Origin: Nothopassalora personata
Lineage: Eukaryota > Ascomycota > Dothideomycetes > Mycosphaerellales > Mycosphaerellaceae
Direction of reading: 5' to 3'
DNA length: 64,000 nt
NCBI GenBank assembly: GCA_033816765.1
Contig: CM066293.1
Span: forward strand, 3,968,001 to 4,032,000
Below, piece by piece: positions 52,251-64,000 of this stretch. Both the position numbers and the translations under genes were made by a program. Position 1 is the first letter of the stretch. Every line of letters begins with the position of its first letter. Below the pieces are notes generated by a model. The model worked only from the letters and a program-made list of their open reading frames with translations. It was not told where the DNA came from and ran no database searches.

Positions 52251-55200
52251 CCTACGAACCGATAGCGTCCGTAATGCGGTATAGGCCGATAAACTTCGGA
52301 CTTATCTTCTTCTTTAGTACTGCTAACTTAAGGTTCTTCGTTAATAATAGGACTAAGTTACCTACGCGGTAGGTCTTAGCTTAGTAGGTCTTATTATAGT
52401 AGCGAGCCTAGCTTTCTACTGTAGCCTTCTATCGCTCCTCGAGTATAGCGCGTAGTTTTCGTATACGACTCGTAGCTATTACCGCTACTAGTACTTCCCC
52501 CCCCTAGGTCTCGTCTCAAGATCTAGTTAGTATAGGGGTAATCTTAGGTCGCTAACCGTGCGCTATCTCGAACGGACTTATCCGTAGTATTAGGTAGATG
52601 CTGTTGTTAGCTACGAATTTAGCAACTATAAGCTACTCGGCCTACTTAGTTTAATTGTTACTATAGTAATAACGAAGGTATTGTTCGAGGGTTTAGTTTA
52701 CCCTCTTAGTTTAGCCGTTAGTCTAAGGGTAAAAGGCCGTAGATAGCTTACGCTTTACACGCGCCTCGAAGTAGAAGTTACTCTAAAACTAACTAGTAAA
52801 GACCGGACCTCGGTCGCTTACTATGCCTAACGGGACACTATAGTGTCGTACGACTTCGTCTCGTAGGAGCCTCGTAAGCTCTACGGCTATGCAAGTCTTC
52901 GTCGTCGGGATGTATAAGCTCATTTTTAAGTAGCGATCGACTATTACTAGGATCGCATTATATACGTAACCGGCTCGCGTACTTAGAGGTAGGTCCGTAA
53001 TAAAATCTATAGTAATTTCCTACTACGGCCGCTCTAGTCTAGGAAGCGGTTATAGCCTACTATAGGGTCGATAGCGTTTAGCCTTCGAGCCCTAGTAGGT
53101 TCTATAGGCTTAGACGTATTACTTTACGTCCGTACTAAGTAAGTCCTACTAATAATTACGTCGTAATAGCTCTTTAGTCTTAGTCCTTCTAAAGTAACCC
53201 GCGAGGACGTCGTCGTAGTGCATACGAATTAGATGCGACCTAATTACGTAATCCCTAGGTACTACGATCGCGTCTCCGTAGTATATAAGGTTATCCTTTA
53301 TATACTATCCCTTAACGTCCCTCGCGCTTAGCGCCTACGCTAAGTATACGACACACTAGTCGTCTTACTACTACGCGATCTTTATTAAGAGTAGGATTAA
53401 CTCACCTGTCGAGCTATAAGCTTAACCCTATATTACTATAGCGTATACTACTACTAGTAACGACGGCTTGTCTTAATAGGGAAGGTTACCTCTCCGTACT
53501 ACTATTACCGCGCCTATGTCGCCCTATATCGCCTCGTAGGTAGTAAGCACGCGCTTTACCGTCGACTCGCTTATCCCTTCTAGAGACTCCTTCTAGAAAG
53601 ATAGCTTACTTTATAAGGTAGGTAGTAAGTTCGAAGTTTGTTACGTTATAGCTACGTAGTTACTACGTCTCGAAGGCGCGTCGGCTAGGTTAGTCTTACC
53701 CGGCCGATGCTCTACTATAAAATTAAAAGACTATAGGAACGTAGCCTATCGAGCTTACCGCCCATTTAGCTACTTTACTATTATAAAGCCCTATAGGTTA
53801 GCGTAGTCGACTAGTACTCGTACCGCATACGTAGCGCCCTCTAAGTATAGCCTCTAATGCTTAAAAGCCTTAACTACTATAAGTAGCTCCTAATCGTGCG
53901 TCTCGTAGTTGTACTCGACTAGTATTATCTTACGTAAATAGAAGGCAATTGGATGCTACTTAGTCCTAAATAGCTAAGAGATAATGCCTATAATCGTAAA
54001 ACCTAAGGTATCCGTCTTAACCCTCGTACGTAACGAAGGATCGAAGTGCCTTAGGATAGGTGCTCCGAGGAACCTAGCTTTTAGCCGTTAGAACGCTTAC
54101 TCCTCGTAAGCGGACTATATAAGAGGCCCTTACTTCTTACTATTCTTACATCCCTTTAGTAGGTCTATTAATAGCTTCGCAATCCTCGAGTACCCTTCGA
54201 TAAAGCGCCTATAGAAGTTATAGAATCCTAGGAAGGATTGAACCTTATAAAAACTCGTAGGCGTAGGCTATTCCTCGATTGCGGCTACCCTACTCCTATC
54301 TTCCGATACGCCTACGACGCTTATAATAAATCCTAGGAACTCGGCATTCTCCTAGAAGAAGCGACACTTCTTAGGGTTTACGAATAGAGCAAACTTCCGT
54401 AGCCTCGTAAGTACTTCGCGTACGGCTCGTACGTGTACCTTACGCGTCTCGCTATAGATGAGGATATTATCTAGGTAGACTACGCAAATGTTATTAACTA
54501 AGCCGGTTAGCGCCTTATTAATATACCCTTAAAAGGTTACTAGTACGTTAGTTAACCCGAACGGCATTACTAGGTACTCGTAGTGTCCGCATCGCGTACG
54601 AAACGCAGTCTTCCACTTATCGCCTCGCTTAATAGGGATACGATAGTAGGCGTCCTTTAAATCGATTGTAGTAAAGAACCTAGAACCTAATAGCCTATCT
54701 AGCGTCTCGCTAATTAGGGGCAGGGGGTATCAGTTCTTTACTATAATCTCATTTAAGCCTCTATAGTCTATATAGAGCCTAAGGGTGCCGTCTTTCTTTA
54801 GTACGAATAAGATAGGCATACCCGCCTCGCTTACGGACCGCCTAATCTACCCCTTCTCCATTGCTTACGTAAGGTACTCCTTTAAGGCCTCTAACTTAGT
54901 TAAGGACTAGTAGTATAGCGGCTTAAAAGGGAGTTTCTTTCCTTTAACGAGATTAATCGTATACTTAACCCCGTCGGGTATCTTACGCTTCGCCTACTTA
55001 TTAGGTACGTATATATCTCGGAAGTCTATAAATTCTTTAGGCTACGAGGGGCCCTCTCCTTCGGGTACTACTATAGCAATAGCCCGAACACTTGTCGTAT
55101 AAACCTACTTTAAGCTCTCGAGATCCCTAAGGAACTCGCGTACGTTACGCTACTAAATCGTAGGCGTCTCTATACCGTAGTACTACTAGTCCTTATAATC

Positions 55201-55750
55201 GCTCTTTACAATCCGATTACGGTGCCTCTAGGGTCTACCTAAAATTACTAATAGCCTACCTATAGGCACCGCGTAGTAGATAGCATTACTTACGCGCTCT
55301 ACTCCCGCGTTATTAGCGAGTCGTAGCCGAACCGTAAAGGCGCCGTAGCAATACCCTAGGTTATGCGCATACGACTCTAACTTTAGTAGCCTTACCCTAT
55401 TAATAGGTTATATTTAATGTCGGAGTATATACTTATACGACACTAGGCTAAGATCCGTATAGTTATCTAGGAGAAACGTAGCCTCGCGAAAGCCCTTACG
55501 AGCCTCGACTACGCCTCGCAAGTAACGCGCTAGACACGCATCTACTCGCCTTAAAGGGTCGACTTTAGGAAAACTCGGACTTAGGAGCGACCCACTTATA
55601 GTCCTCTACCTTTTCCCTAGTCGCTACGCTAGACACACATCTACTCGCCTTAAAGGGTCGACTTTAGGAAAACTCGGACTTAGGAGCGACCTACTTCTAG
55701 TCCTCTACCTTTTCCCTAGTCGCTACCCTTCTTAGTTAGAGCCTTCGTAG
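52250..55750 (-). pseudogene. RIPped Ty3/Gypsy pol (protease, RT, RNase H, integrase)
   Basis: On the minus strand, the RT at about 54,900-54,270 contains [31 protein letters not shown] and [10 protein letters not shown]. The catalytic box reads YLDN at 54,480-54,465, where YLDD became YLDN by RIP (GATGAT to GATAAT). Integrase at about 53,040-52,800 contains EITIDFITDLPLSTRAGYVY and IVDRYLKM, ending VPLGIVSDR. Stops are TAG/TAA at former Gln/Trp codons. A tandem duplication of about 107 bp lies at about 55,520-55,730. No activity remains. Confidence 0.85.
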
Positions 55751-57230
55751 CGTCTACCCTACGAACCGCTTACGCGTTACGGTCCTTCCATAGGTGCCTA
55801 TTCGGGCAATCCGTCTTAATGTAACCCTTCTTATAGTATCTATAGTACTCTACTTTAGTCCTATCGAAGGTTATAGACGATCCGCCGGCGTCCCGCTAGT
55901 CACTCGCACCCGGGTCGCGCGACGCCTAACTATGCTTCTACTACTTCGAGCTACGATCGCTTCGCCCTTAGTCGCCCTTAGTCTCTCGCCTACGGCGACT
56001 ATGCTACCCGCGGTCGTACCCTCCGCTACTACGTGTTACGGAACAGTGTCATCGGTGCAAATGGTTGGACAACGGAGCAGGAAACCAGACGAAGCTGCAG
56101 ACATGGATGCCTGGGGAGTCACGTGACAGAGCGATCAGGACTGATCGGTCCTGATCACTCTTGATCAGTTGATCAGACTCGCTCAGGGCAGAGCAGGACA
56201 GATCACGCCAAGACATGGCACTATATAGACGACGCTTCTTTACGAGTAGATAGAAGCCTCGTGCTCAACTCATCTTAAGTATACACCATATACTGTTTGG
56301 AACCACTACCTTCATAACTGATTGAGACATCCCTGCAAAGATCCAAGCCCGAGTTGTGATAACGTACAGCGGTTCCTAACACTACGCTCCGTGCTTTTAA
56401 TACGCGAAGCTAGGATTACTAGTTCCTCTCTAGTTATTAGGATGTTATAAAACTTAACGATTACGGACCGTAGGCTAGGCGTAAGCTTAGCGAGCATGTG
56501 TCGCACGCGTTACGCCTCCGTATAGTCCCCTAACTAATCCTCTATAACATCTAGCTTAGTCGTAAACTAACGTACTATCTAGTTATTCTTCTATTTCACC
56601 GCCTCGTACTCTAACATTACGTTAAGTACGCGGTTTATAGGGTTACCGTATGCGTCTCGATAGAACTCCTTAAAGTCCTAGTATATATACCCTTTAAGGT
56701 TAAGGACGCTATAGTTAGCGTGCTATCGCTTACTTACCTCTCCGCTTAGGTACATAACCCTATATAGGACCTTTAACTCGTTCGTCGCATACGTGCCGCC
56801 TAAGAGGGTAAAGATAAGAGAGAGCTCCCTTAGGAATACCCGTGCTTTCTTAATCGAGTCCCCTCTAAAAGGCGTAGGTTCTTTAAGACGTAAACGTGTC
56901 GTATACGATACGACCGCGCCTCGAGCTACGATATTATCGTTAGTTACTATAGATAGAGAAGGGGGAGTAGGGGATAGTTCTCCGCCGGATTCGCCCTAAG
57001 GGTCCGCCGGCGGCACGCTTACGTCCCGTAAGATCTCTAACTGTTTAATCTCCCTCTATATCTCCTTCTCCTTAACCTCTACCCGAAGGGCATCTCTCCT
57101 TACGACTAAGGCTACACGCCTCGCTTATTACTAGGCCCTAGGGCTTAGGGGAGCCGTAGACATAGCGCTACTATCGTCGCGTTCGGACTCTATAGCGTGT
57201 ATAGATTATAACGAAGGGAAGAATTAGAAC
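55750..57230 (-). pseudogene. RIPped Ty3/Gypsy gag region
   Basis: At 55,870-55,790 the minus strand reads YYRYYKKGYIKTDCPNR, a CCHC zinc knuckle whose Cys and His codons have been changed to Tyr by RIP while the last Cys remains. Upstream to 57,190 there is acidic/basic gag-like texture without a clean start. An un-RIPped-looking patch of about 200 bp lies at 56,035-56,350 (CpA/TpG-rich, with repeated TGATCAG motifs), probably a small later insertion. Confidence 0.6.
56035..56350. other. CpA/TpG-rich patch in RIPped gag, probable small insertion
   Basis: Composition switches to CpA/TpG-rich near 56,035 and back near 56,345. The patch contains several TGATCA/GATCAG repeats (56,130-56,205) and TATATAG. 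The ends were not defined, so the element type is unknown. It resembles the TRIM in having escaped RIP. Confidence 0.45.
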
Positions 57231-57426
57231 TGTTAAGGGATGTCGTAATGTATAGCACGCCTACGACCTACTAGTCGTAGATGAACTAATTCTTGCCTTT
57301 TGTTTAAGACGTATTGCGCGTCGTAAGGTGTACGTATACGTGTCACGTGCGGCTTAGTAGCCGGTCGCGACCGTATGTTACATGTAAGGCTACATGTAAG
57401 GGTTAGCTACTAGGCTACCCCTTATA
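57231..57426 (-). repeat. 5' LTR of the nested Gypsy element
   Basis: 196 bp partner of 50,397-50,592, followed by TSD CTAAG (57,427-57,431). Confidence 0.9.
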
Positions 57427-57431
57427 CTAAG

Positions 57432-60400
57432 AGAAAGGAGAAGAGAAGGGAACTAAAATCCTAATTCTTAGGAGAGACAACTAGAAGAGATAGTTCAACC
57501 TTTAGAGATATAAGATAGAGAGCTAGTTAGCATTCTTTACAATTAATAACCTATTAGAAGTGTTATTTAATAACATTAAGGGCAAGAACCTAAAACTCTA
57601 GGAAGAGACTAAGATTAAAGAGATTCTTAATACACTAATATAGATAAAACAAAATGTAGCTTATAGCTTTAGTATCCTAAGTAGGATTATAGAAGAAGAT
57701 AAATTTAAGCTTAAGGGCTCTTACGAATCTAGAAAAGCTACTAAGATATAGGTGCATCTCTAGAATAAGTATAGCTAGGTATTACTAACCTATGTACATA
57801 AGCTTATAAAACAGTTTATAAACTTTGAGATAAGTAAAGAGTTCACTATTAGATCTACATAGGCATACCTAGTGTCTCTTAGAAGAAGGATTGCTAATGT
57901 TAACCTAGAGGGCTAGCACTATAGGAAAGCTAATGTAAGAATAACCTAGCTTTTAAGCTTACTGCTACCTAACTACTATATAGCTAGGGATACTATTATA
58001 GCTTAGCTAAAGATAGATTATAAAAGGACCTTAAAGATCCTTAAGGCTTAAGAGGCTAGATTGAATCCCTCTAAGGCTAAGTATAGTATAGTAGCTACCT
58101 AGGTTAGGCCCTTAGGTTAGGTAAGATTACTTTCCTGCCTTCTCTATAAGAAGGACCATCTTATTAAGGACTGCCCTAGTCTCTCTAAGGTAAAGAAGGT
58201 CCTTAGATCTTATTCCTAAGTACTATCCTCCTAGAATGCAACATATATTAAGAAGAGAAGATCTCTACTACTATCTTTAAGAAGAACACTAAGAGAGAAG
58301 TCCTCTATAGAGGAACTTAAGAAAATAGTAAAGAAACTTAGCTCTAATATACTATTACTCTAGAAGAACTAGGCCTAGTCTCCTTCCTCTAAAACAAGGA
58401 AGACTAGGAAAGATTTCTCTACCTAAGAGCTACCTAACTTATGCAACTTATCCTAGAAGACAATGTCTAATAATAATAAGTATAATAAAGTAGCTTACTT
58501 AACTATAGAAGTCTAAGGCAAGTTCCCCTTATTAGAGTAGTTACTTAATTCTTATGCTTTATCCTATATAACTAACTAGAACTACCTCTTTAGATCTATA
58601 ACTCCCTTAATAAAGAAGAAATAGATTAAAGTAGGAGGTAGGCATTTGTTAGCTACTTATATTAGAACTGTAGAGATAAGTAGGAGATCTAGTAGGAAAG
58701 TTGTTTTAGAAGATGTTCTACTTATACCTAAGCTAGGGGTAAACCTAGTTTCTTAGAACTAGTTTAGTAAGCAGTTTAGTATCTAACCTCCTTTATTTTC
58801 TCTTATATCCCCCTCTAGCTAAACTATTATTTAGACAAGGCTCCTTAGGGGGGTTCTATTCATTAATAAGATTTCTCCTCTACTATAAGAAAGGGCACAT
58901 TACTTATTATGTACACTACTAATAGAGAATGCCTTTATAACTACTAAATTAGAGACTAACCTAAAACAGTAGGAGCTTTAGCATAGAAGATTTGTACACT
59001 TTAGGAAGAACTTGCTCTAGAATCTTTACAAGGTAATAGACTTAAAAGAACCTATTCCTATTCCTAGGGATAGCTTCTACTAGTGTAGAGTATGTTTAAT
59101 AGTAAAGATAAAGAAGTACAAAGGCAAAGTTACTAAGAGAAGACCTAAAAGACTTGCCCTTATATCTATTAACATATATAGTCTACTGCTAACATTAAGG
59201 CTAGGGTTCAAATACTAGCTTAAGATTGTTAATAACTTCTCTAGAAAAAAGTGGACCTATCCTCTTAAGAAAAGAGAAGATACTCTAGTTGCTCTCTAGA
59301 ACTAGAAGATTAAGGTAGAGAGGAAATCATTAGTATAGTTAAAAGCAGTTAGGCTTAATAATGTAAGGGAACTTATTACATTAGTTAAGCAGTAGGAGAA
59401 GGATTTGGGAATTAGGCTAGAGTATACTAAGGCATATAACTCGCTCTAAAATGGACTAGTTAAAAGGTTAATATAAACCTTAGAAGACTCTATAAGGGCA
59501 ATGCTTAAAGAGGCTAAGATGCTAATTAAATTCTAGCCTAAAGCACTAGAAGCCTAAACCTACATAAGGAACAAACTACTAAATAGTCTAGACTATAATA
59601 GGTTCAAGGTTTCACTAGATAAAGCCTTTAATAGTATTAAGCTAACTATTAACTATTTAAAGGTTTAGGGATGCAAAGCTATTATCTACATAGACATAAG
59701 ATCCTAGCCTTAATAGGCAAGAAGTGATAAACTAATAAATAGAGGCAAAGAAGCAGTGTTTATTAGATACGTTAAAAACATAGCCAAGGCCTAGCTCTTT
59801 TAGGAACTAGACATAAAAGCTATTAAATAACACACATATATAGACTTCTTTAAGGACTAACCTAGAGGTAATATAGATCTTAATATTACAAAATTGAATC
59901 TATTAAGCAATGCACCAGCTAGGAGACCCTTAGGGAGGCTAAGGAAGGACATATCCTTAGAGCAACCTATTCACTATTCAATTATTTAGTAGAGTAGCCC
60001 AGTAACAGCCTAGCTAAGAAAGCTATTTATGCAACTTCCCTAGCCTCTAAAGAATGTAGGGGAATTTTAGAAAATCGATAAGCTAATTAAGATAAGCTCA
60101 CTAGATCTCTAGGAAAAGAATGTTACTAGGACATAAGTAACTACTCTTAGATCATCCCTTAGTAAGAGGAGGGCTAACTATAATGTTAAGGGCTATAAAT
60201 AGAAATAGAAAGCCCTAAGATCTATAGTCCCTATACCTAAACTAGCTACTAAAGTAGGAGAAGCAATAGACCTCTTAGAGAACCTTACTGCTTACTACTA
60301 AGCTTTCTTTATAGCTATGCAATTAGTGGATAATTTAGTACTATAGGATAGTAAATTCCTAGAAGAAGTTAAGGAGATAGCCTTTATAGCAACTATAGAA

Positions 60401-62040
60401 GTCATTATATATAAGTAAGAGATCCTAATTCTAAAGTCCTATAAGGATGCTATAAATAACAAGAAATAGGGACACCTTTAGAAGGAAGCAATCTAGAAGG
60501 AGCTAGATGCTCTATAGAGTAACAACACCTAGGAGAATGCTGTTCTACTAAAAGGAGCAAACTTGGTTACGTTAAGATAGGTCTTTAATGTTAAAAGAAG
60601 CATTAGTAGAGCCATTAAAAAGTTCAAGGCTAGGCTAGTTATAAGGGGCTTTTTATAGAAGTTTAGTATTAACTTTATAGAGACATTTGCGCCTATAGTT
60701 AGATAGGATACCCTTAGGGTGTTTATAGCTATTGTGTATAAGAAGGATCTCTATCTTTACTAAGTAGATGTAAACAATGCGTTTATAGAAAGTACCCTCT
60801 ATAAAGACATCTTTATATTACTACTACTAGGAGTTAAGCTTCCACTAAACATAGTGTTTAAGATCCTTAAAAGCTTATATAGACTTAAGTAAGTAGCTAG
60901 AGATTGGAATTAACTCTATATGTTAAAGCTTAGAGAGATTAGATTTACATAGTTAGAGGTAGATCTATGCCTACTTATTTATAAGGAAAAAGAGATTATG
61001 ATTCTTACACATATATATAACATTCCAATTACTGTACTAAAGTTAATAGATGTTCTCTAGTTCAAAAGAGAACTTAGTAAAGTCTTTAAGATTAAAGATC
61101 TTAGTAAACCTAAAAAGATCCTTAGCATAAGAGTTATAAGGGACAGGAGGAGAGGAATCCTAAAACTTAACTAAGGACACTTTATTAGGGATAACCTTGC
61201 TAAGATAGGGATAAACTATAAGAAGGCAGCACTTATACACTTACCTATAGACAGCTATAAGGCTCTTAAACCTTTAAGCTACATAGATAAGAGGTGTAAC
61301 AAGGCAGAGTACTAGAGTATTAATAGTACATAGATGTAGCTAGCAACAATTATAAGGCTAGACATTGCTTTTGCCCTAGGAAGGATAAGCTCATTTATAA
61401 GTAACCTATCCACCTACTATATAAAGGCTTTAAAGAAGATTACAAGATATCTAAGGTTATATCCTAATCTTAGCCTTGTCTTCTCTAGGCATAGAGAAGG
61501 ATGCCTAGTTAGATACTATAACTCTAATTATGCAATAGACAAAGTAGATAGAGTCTCTATCCTTAGGTATGTCTTCTTCCTCTATAGGGTACTAGTCTCC
61601 TAGATAAGTAAGAAGCAAAAGTCTATAGTAACATCTATAATAGAAGCTAAATACATAGCTATAAATGTATATATAAAGCAATCCTAATTCCTAGCTTTAC
61701 TACTAAGGGAGATAGACTGTCTAGAGTTAGTAGGAGACTATTCCTATTAACTAAGGATTACTAGAAACTAGGAGACTATGTTAAGCTTAAGACTAGTCTA
61801 ATTAAGAGGTAATAACTAAGCTACCCTCACCCTAGTAAGGGATGCACATGTTTATAATAAGTTAAAGCACATTAACATTACCTACAATACTATTAGGAAA
61901 CTTTAGTAGAGAAGGCTTATTACTATTAAGTATACCCTAACATCTAAGATAGTTATAGATAGGTTCATAAAGCTAAAGACTAGTTTACACTTCTAGAGGT
62001 TTATAAGCTAGCTTAACCTATTATAGAGGTCCAAATACTA
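57432..62040 (+). pseudogene. RIPped Ty1/Copia gag-pol
   Basis: Plus strand, in order. A gag zinc knuckle at about 58,135-58,185 (CLLYKKDHLIKDCP, second Cys now Tyr). Protease region near 58,500. Integrase at about 59,000-59,700 (NGLVKRLI, MLKEAKMLIKF). RT at about 60,630-61,050 (FIETFAPIVR, VDVNNAFIES, LKSLYRLK). RNase H to about 61,720 (KQKSIVTSIIEAKYIAI). The order IN-RT-RH is diagnostic for Copia. Stops are RIP-type TAG/TAA. The 5' end of gag lies left of the nested Gypsy at 49,935-50,396. Confidence 0.85.
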
Positions 62041-62089
62041 CTAATAGGAGAAGAGTAGACTATAACCTCCTATATAAGATAAGTAGGAG

Positions 62090-62337
62090 TGTTAAGATAT
62101 AGCATCTTAAGGGGAGCTAATAGTTAGGTTATAATCTAATAGCCTAAGGCATCCACGATAACTTAGCTTATCGGAAGACACCTTCTCTCCCCTTTAGCTT
62201 AGATAGACATCTAACATAATTAACGCATTAGTTCCTAATATATTGCTACATGCCCTATAGCTATTAGCTAGTTGAAGATTAATCTCTTACTCTACTCCGC
62301 TACTAACTACGTATCCTATTAAGGGCTTAACTTAACA
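62090..62337 (+). repeat. 3' LTR of the Copia element
   Basis: 248 bp partner of 49,687-49,934, followed by TSD CCTTT (62,338-62,342). Confidence 0.9.
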
Positions 62338-62342
62338 CCTTT

Positions 62343-64000
62343 AATATATACTCTTAAATGTTATATAGTAGCAATAATAGCTAGAAGCTCTTTATTAAAG
62401 ATGTCGTAGTTCTATTCCGCTATAGTTATTTTCCGGGAGTAATAGGCTACTAGGTGTCTCTACCTATCGTATGTCTATGTTAGATACGCGCCTATTGCTA
62501 TATTAGACGTATCGGTCTCGATATAGACTTCCTTACTACTATCGAATAGTCGAAGTGTAGGGGCTAAAGCGCATTATTCCTTAAGTTTCTTAAACGCTTT
62601 AATCTGTTTCTTTCCCTATTTCTAGATAACGTCTTTTCTTATAAGCATCGTTATTAGTACTGCTATCTTTACGTAATCCTTAATGAATTTCCGGTTGTAG
62701 TTCGCTAGTCTAGGGAATAATTACACGTCCTTAACTATTTTCGGTTCTAGCTATTCTCTAATTAACTATGTTTTCGTAGGGTCGATTATTATCCCTATAG
62801 TGCTAATAATAAAGCCTAAGAATTTAACTTCTTTCTTATAGAATTCGTATTTCTCGGGTACTTTCTTAAATCCTAAACGCGTAAGTCGTTCGAATACGTC
62901 CTAGACTTATTTTATATAATTCTAAAGGGATCCTTTCGTATAGACTAATATATCGTCTATATAAGCGATAATTTATACATCGAGTAGGTCTCTAAGTGTC
63001 TCGTTAATAAGGTCCTAATAGGATGCCGGTACGTTAGTTAATCCTATTAGTATAACTAAGAATTCGTAAAGTCCGTATCTTATTCTAAAAGCGGTTTTCT
63101 ATTCTTCTCCTTCCGCTATCTGTATAGCGTAGAAGGCATCTCGTAGGTTAATCTTCGTATACTAGTCTAATCCGGTTAATCTATCTTATGCTTCTTCGAT
63201 GTTAGGTAGCGGGTATCGGTTCTTAATTATAATCTCGTTTAACTTCCTATAGTCTTATACGAGTCGTAACTTCCCGTTTATCTTTAGAATAAATATATAT
63301 AGAGTTCCTACACTTAAGGTAGATCTTCTTATCTATCCTTTAGCTAGCTTCTCCTTTAGCTATTCTCGTAGGGTCTATAGCTCTTTCTTAGACATTTAAT
63401 ATAGGGGTCCCTATAGAGGCTCTTTCCCTAGCTAAATGTTTATCTTATAATCCTATAGTTAGTACTTAGTTTAGGCATCCTTACCTCTTTCCTCTTTAAA
63501 GAGTCGCGACTACTTACGATACTCCTTAGGAATACTTAACTCTAAGATATTAGTATCCTTCGATAGTACGTTACTTCTATTACTACTAGTAACTTTATAA
63601 CCCGGCGGCCCTACGCTAGTGTCTATCCCGGTCGAAGGTAGTTCTTCTATCCTTCTAGTCGGCGTAAGCTATATCCTATTTAGCTATTTCCTTACCTTAT
63701 CTACTAGTAAACGCTACTACTACGTAGGCTAAATATTAATAATGTAATCGCATTCCCTAAATGTAAGTACTCCTCTTCTCTACTTAATAACTAGATTATG
63801 CTTTCTTAACTAAGGTATACCTAGTACGATGTTATAACTAGCTATATTAGTAATATCTAAGATAATCTCCTCGTAGTACCGTTAGATAGTAAGTAGTAGC
63901 GGTATCGTCTCGCGCTCTATACTAGGTAAGGATAATCCGTCTATCGCGATTAATATATAAGTAATCTATCTACTTCTCGTAGATTCCGTTACTGTACGAC
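62343..64000 (-). pseudogene. RT/RNase H part of the host chromodomain Ty3/Gypsy pol, running off the window
   Basis: On the minus strand the RT spans about 63,340-62,930: GTLYIFILKINGKLRLV, DYRKLNEIIIKNRYPLP, INLRDAFYAIQIAEGE, then FLVILIGLTNVPASY and the intact catalytic box YIDDILVYT. RNase H-type sequence follows from about 62,700 to the Copia insertion. Protease-like sequence lies at about 63,780-63,900. The pol continues beyond 64,000. With 46,250-49,686 it forms the host element of the nest. Confidence 0.8.

Larger units (their letters stand above)
50397..57426 (-). mobile_element. Ty3/Gypsy retrotransposon nested in the Copia element, RIPped
   Basis: The 196-bp LTRs (50,397-50,592 and 57,231-57,426) start TGTTAAGGG and end CTTACA (right copy CTTATA). 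They are flanked by TSD CTAAG at 50,392-50,396 and 57,427-57,431. Total 7,030 bp. Minus orientation is shown by RT/integrase sense and by a purine tract (GGGAGGGGAGGCAA on the minus strand) beside the LTR at 50,593-50,607. It splits the Copia gag region. Confidence 0.9.
49687..62337 (+). mobile_element. Ty1/Copia retrotransposon, RIPped, interrupted by a nested Gypsy
   Basis: The 248-bp LTRs (49,687-49,934 and 62,090-62,337) start TGTTAAGAT and end ..AACA (left copy mutated to AATA). They are flanked by TSD CCTTT at 49,682-49,686 and 62,338-62,342. A purine tract AGATAAGTAGGAG precedes the 3' LTR. The element without the nested insertion is about 5.6 kb, normal for Copia. Gag, integrase, RT and RNase H remain on the plus strand. 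It is inserted in the RNase H/integrase region of a chromodomain Gypsy element. Confidence 0.9.

Overview
The window looks like the nuclear genome of a filamentous ascomycete, most likely a Dothideomycete (class-level guess only). The evidence is short GT-AG introns of about 47-115 bp, fungal protein families (HET, UGO1, LysM, HID1-like, CID/RGG, LITAF) and large blocks mutated by repeat-induced point mutation (RIP). In those blocks CpA and TpG are scarce, TpA is abundant, CpG is retained, and every frame is full of TAG/TAA.

Layout. (1) 1-5.8 kb: UGO1-like mitochondrial carrier protein (+) and a four-exon GT2 glycosyltransferase (-). (2) 5,983-15,295: a RIP-degraded 9.3 kb element with inverted terminal repeats that contain an 8-bp minisatellite. 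On its minus strand it holds remains of an integrase-like (DDE) transposase and of a second protein with a segment almost identical to the histone H3 tail. A young, un-RIPped 1.28 kb LTR element of TRIM type (7,114-8,390) sits inside it. (3) 15.4-46.2 kb: the gene island. It holds RAI1, a protein with repeated CxxC motifs, a membrane-anchored LysM protein, HID1, a CID/RGG protein, a Thr-rich secreted protein, a HET protein, a LITAF protein, a small membrane protein, a PI-PLC-like phosphodiesterase and aspartate kinase. Between them lie at least five decayed genes: an ML-like secreted protein, acetoacetyl-CoA synthetase, a DUF3176-like membrane protein, an RGG protein carrying a 287-bp MITE, and a nitrate transporter. 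(4) 46.25-64 kb: a three-level nest of RIPped retrotransposons. A chromodomain Ty3/Gypsy element runs off the right edge, a Ty1/Copia element (49,687-62,337, TSD CCTTT) is inserted in it, and a second Ty3/Gypsy element (50,397-57,426, TSD CTAAG) is inserted in the Copia.

The intact genes are mostly housekeeping functions: mRNA 5'-end quality control, Asp-family amino-acid synthesis, Golgi/endosome trafficking, mitochondrial fusion and glycan synthesis. Fungal accessory genes (HET, LysM, Thr-rich secreted protein) lie among them. The most unusual finding is the histone H3 tail-like segment in the large TIR element. Next are the coherent TIR/DDE architecture of that element and the TRIM it hosts. 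All exon structures were inferred by eye from splice consensus and reading-frame continuity.
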